Source: Pseudomonadota bacterium (GTDB taxonomy: Bacteria > Myxococcota_A > UBA796 > GCA-2862545). From it: a DNA stretch of 54,209 nt. This document shows, piece after piece, positions 52,947 to 54,209 of the stretch (its first letter is position 1; the number at the start of each line of letters is the position of its first letter). Under the pieces are notes generated by a model, which made no database searches, was not told the origin of the DNA, and worked only from the letters and a program-made list of their open reading frames with translations. The position numbers were made by a program, and so were the translations under genes. Location of the stretch: assembly GCA_023954855.1 (NCBI GenBank), contig JAGSGY010000032.1, forward strand, positions 1-54,209, in the 5' to 3' direction.

Positions 52947-53596
52947 GCGAACGCAATCGGGGGCACGTCGTGTACGACGATGCCTACGCCCGCTTGGTGG
53001 TGGCGCTGTGCCGTCCGGTCAGTGGGAATGGCGAGCGGAAGTCCGAGGCTCTGGACCAGCAGCAAGTCGCGTGCGAGGGCGTCGGTGCGCCCTTCGCTCT
53101 GCTCGCGGTACGTCGGCGCATGGGCCGCCGCGAAGCCGATCGACTCGACCAGGTGAACGGTCATGGCCAGGTGCACGCCCTGGCGGCGCTCGGTTCGACG
53201 CAGGCGACGCAGAAGGGCGGCGCTCCGCCTCTCGATGGCACCAAAGTCCCGGCGCACGGCGGCGCGCTGGATCTTGCGACGGTATCGCCTGACCCGAAGC
53301 TGGAGCAGAGCGGCACCCCAGAGGGTCAGTCGACCCCGGTGGGTGGGGGGTGTCGCTGTGGACCCCACCGCCTCCATGCTCTCGAAGTCGTCGGCTACGA
53401 TGCCGATGCCGGCGGCATTGTGGGGCTGTGCTCGGCGGTCCAGCCAGCGCGCGACGGGCCGCGTGGCCTGCTCAGCGGTGATCAGCCAGGTCGAGAGCCA
53501 CCAGCTTCGGCCGTCGGTCGCGTCCGCGTAGATCGGGCGACGGGCGGTGTTGAGGGCAATGGCCTCGCAGAGATGGGCTTCGAAGGGTCCGTGCAT
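52943..53596 (-). CDS. Unrecognised soluble protein
   Basis: 217 residues, ATG behind AGGAG (rev). Begins MHGPFEAHLCEAIALNTARRPIYADATDGRSWWLS; two GIGIV segments (AAGIGIVADDF; AGVGIVVHD) and an Arg-rich middle helix (RRYRRKIQRAAVRRDF). No signal peptide or membrane helix. Internal likeness between the two halves (A-Q-x-H-x-A-G-I-G-I-V) hints at a duplicated fold. Family not recognised. Overlaps the convergent gene by 4 bp. Confidence 0.6.
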   Translation of the reverse strand: MHGPFEAHLCEAIALNTARRPIYADATDGRSWWLSTWLITAEQATRPVARWLDRRAQPHNAAGIGIVADDFESMEAVGSTATPPTHRGRLTLWGAALLQLRVRRYRRKIQRAAVRRDFGAIERRSAALLRRLRRTERRQGVHLAMTVHLVESIGFAAAHAPTYREQSEGRTDALARDLLLVQSLGLPLAIPTDRTAQRHHQAGVGIVVHDVPPIAFA

Positions 53597-53970
53597 GAGT
53601 GCTCCTGCTCTCTGTTGTAGGCAGGGCAGGTTTCTTCGCGGCAGACCTCAGTTGAAAGCGGTGTGAATCGTGCCTGGCGTGGGCGGCGGACTCGAGCTGG
53701 GGACGGTTGGACTGCGTGGCTGGCGGCGGAGTCGAAGAGTGGGCCTTGCGCTCGGCGCCCAAGCACCGCTGGCGTTCTCCATGTGCTCGCCTGCCGAAAG
53801 TCCGTGCGGACCGAGGTTGCCCGAGGAACCGAGGCGACTGCGCCGTAGCGAAGCGCGCCGGCCGAAAGGCCGGAGTGAGCGCCAGCGAACGGAACAATAG
53901 GTACCCCGGGGCTCACGGCCAACGTCTACGCTGTCTCCGGGTGTCGGGCTCGCGGGCCTTCGGCGTGGAG

Positions 53971-54090
53971 GTTGGCCGCGGGAGTTCGTAGAGGAGGGAC
54001 GGCGGGTTCGAGCTCACCTCACGGTCGGCGGTTGCTCGTGGTGGTTGGCTGCGGAGCTTCGTAGAGGAGGGGATTGGGGGTTCGAGCTCA
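53971..54090 (+). repeat. Two imperfect direct repeats, 73 bp apart
   Basis: Units start at 53971 and 54044 and share GTTGGC(C/T)GCGG, TTCGTAGAGGAGGG and GGGTTCGAGCTCA. They are non-coding in all frames of useful length. Confidence 0.65.
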
Positions 54091-54097
54091 GGCTCAC

Positions 54098-54116
54098 GGG
54101 CCTTCGGCCCTGTTTT
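54098..54116 (+). terminator. Terminator-like hairpin
   Basis: GGGCC (54098-54102), loop TTC, GGCCC (54106-54110), then TGTTTT. No gene is seen directly upstream, so it may belong to an unseen transcript or be a repeated palindrome. Confidence 0.35.
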
Positions 54117-54209
54117 GCCGGACCTGCGCTTCAGCCCTTCGGGCCTGCAGTGCACGCCCGCCAAGTGGGGACCTGACGTCCCCCCTTGGGAACCCCTTGC
54201 TGGGGGGAC

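Larger units (their letters stand above)
53597..54209. other. Gene-free end of the window with hairpins and repeats
   Basis: No credible protein gene is seen in these 613 bp. They hold a perfect 6-bp stem with GAAA loop (53858-53873), two imperfect direct repeats (53971 and 54044), short palindromes GGGCCTTCGGCCC and GCCCTTCGGGC (near 54098-54143), and an inverted repeat GTCCCCCC...GGGGGGAC cut by the window edge. This may be the start of a repeat-rich or structured-RNA region. Confidence 0.6.

Noticed and set aside
1-54209. Structural genes of an eCIS or type VI system
   Set aside because: No sheath, tube, baseplate, VgrG or ClpV-like protein is present in the window; only cargo-like and immunity-like genes are.

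Overview
The window reads as a dense, GC-rich chromosome segment from a predatory or social type of Gram-negative bacterium, most like Myxococcota (the old Deltaproteobacteria). The reasons are the many lipoproteins, an eukaryote-like Ser/Thr kinase with a Cache sensor, an FHA-like domain, FG-GAP, thrombospondin-3 and hemopexin-like surface proteins, frequent GTG and TTG starts behind strong GGAGG sites, and sigma-54-type promoters. The genus cannot be told from the sequence. No tRNA, rRNA, CRISPR array or insertion sequence was seen.

Layout. 1-7.7 kb: the 3' part of a very large toxin of the kind linked to extracellular contractile injection systems (eCIS), with a C-terminal nuclease-like tip, then an immunity gene, a broken second copy of the toxin tip, a second immunity gene, and LRR and alpha-helical-repeat genes that may also be protective. 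7.8-11.2 kb: a six-repeat lipoprotein and, on the other strand, an unknown effector-like gene followed by a helical probable immunity gene. 11.2-19 kb: a kinase-Cache receptor divergent from an FHA-like/transglycosylase membrane protein, then a large secreted repeat protein. 19-23.6 kb: a 1,366-residue repeat protein and a lipoprotein. 23.8-27 kb: hydrolase, hybrid histidine kinase, small outer-membrane-type protein. 27.17-29.08 kb: no protein gene. Instead there is a near-consensus sigma-54 promoter, about 1.88 kb packed with GNRA- and UUCG-capped hairpins, and a perfect 12-bp-stem terminator. I read this as one giant structured non-coding RNA, the most striking item in the window. 29-34.3 kb: TPR protein, copper-monooxygenase-like cytochrome, a Fur-box-controlled bfd-bfr pair, and a GH19 lysozyme-like effector with a convergent membrane protein. 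34.4-47.7 kb: mostly housekeeping (thioesterase, purF, DEDDh exonuclease, aspartic protease, mltG, response regulator, MFS, thioredoxin-octaheme cytochrome, short-chain dehydrogenase). 47.8-53.6 kb: lipoproteins, a hemopexin/M23-like protein and several unrecognised genes. 53.6-54.2 kb: a gene-free end with short tandem repeats and hairpins.

How it fits together. Three otherwise unrelated proteins (9991-11175, 19518-23618, 32667-33758) share a disordered N-terminal leader ending in the pattern N-[AS]-[AD]-x-Q-x-x-[LM] at residues 31-41. Two of them also carry a G-W segment about 15 residues later. With the eCIS-type toxin at the left edge, this suggests that the region is a store of cargo effectors and immunity proteins for one export machine whose structural genes lie outside the window. 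That link is inference.
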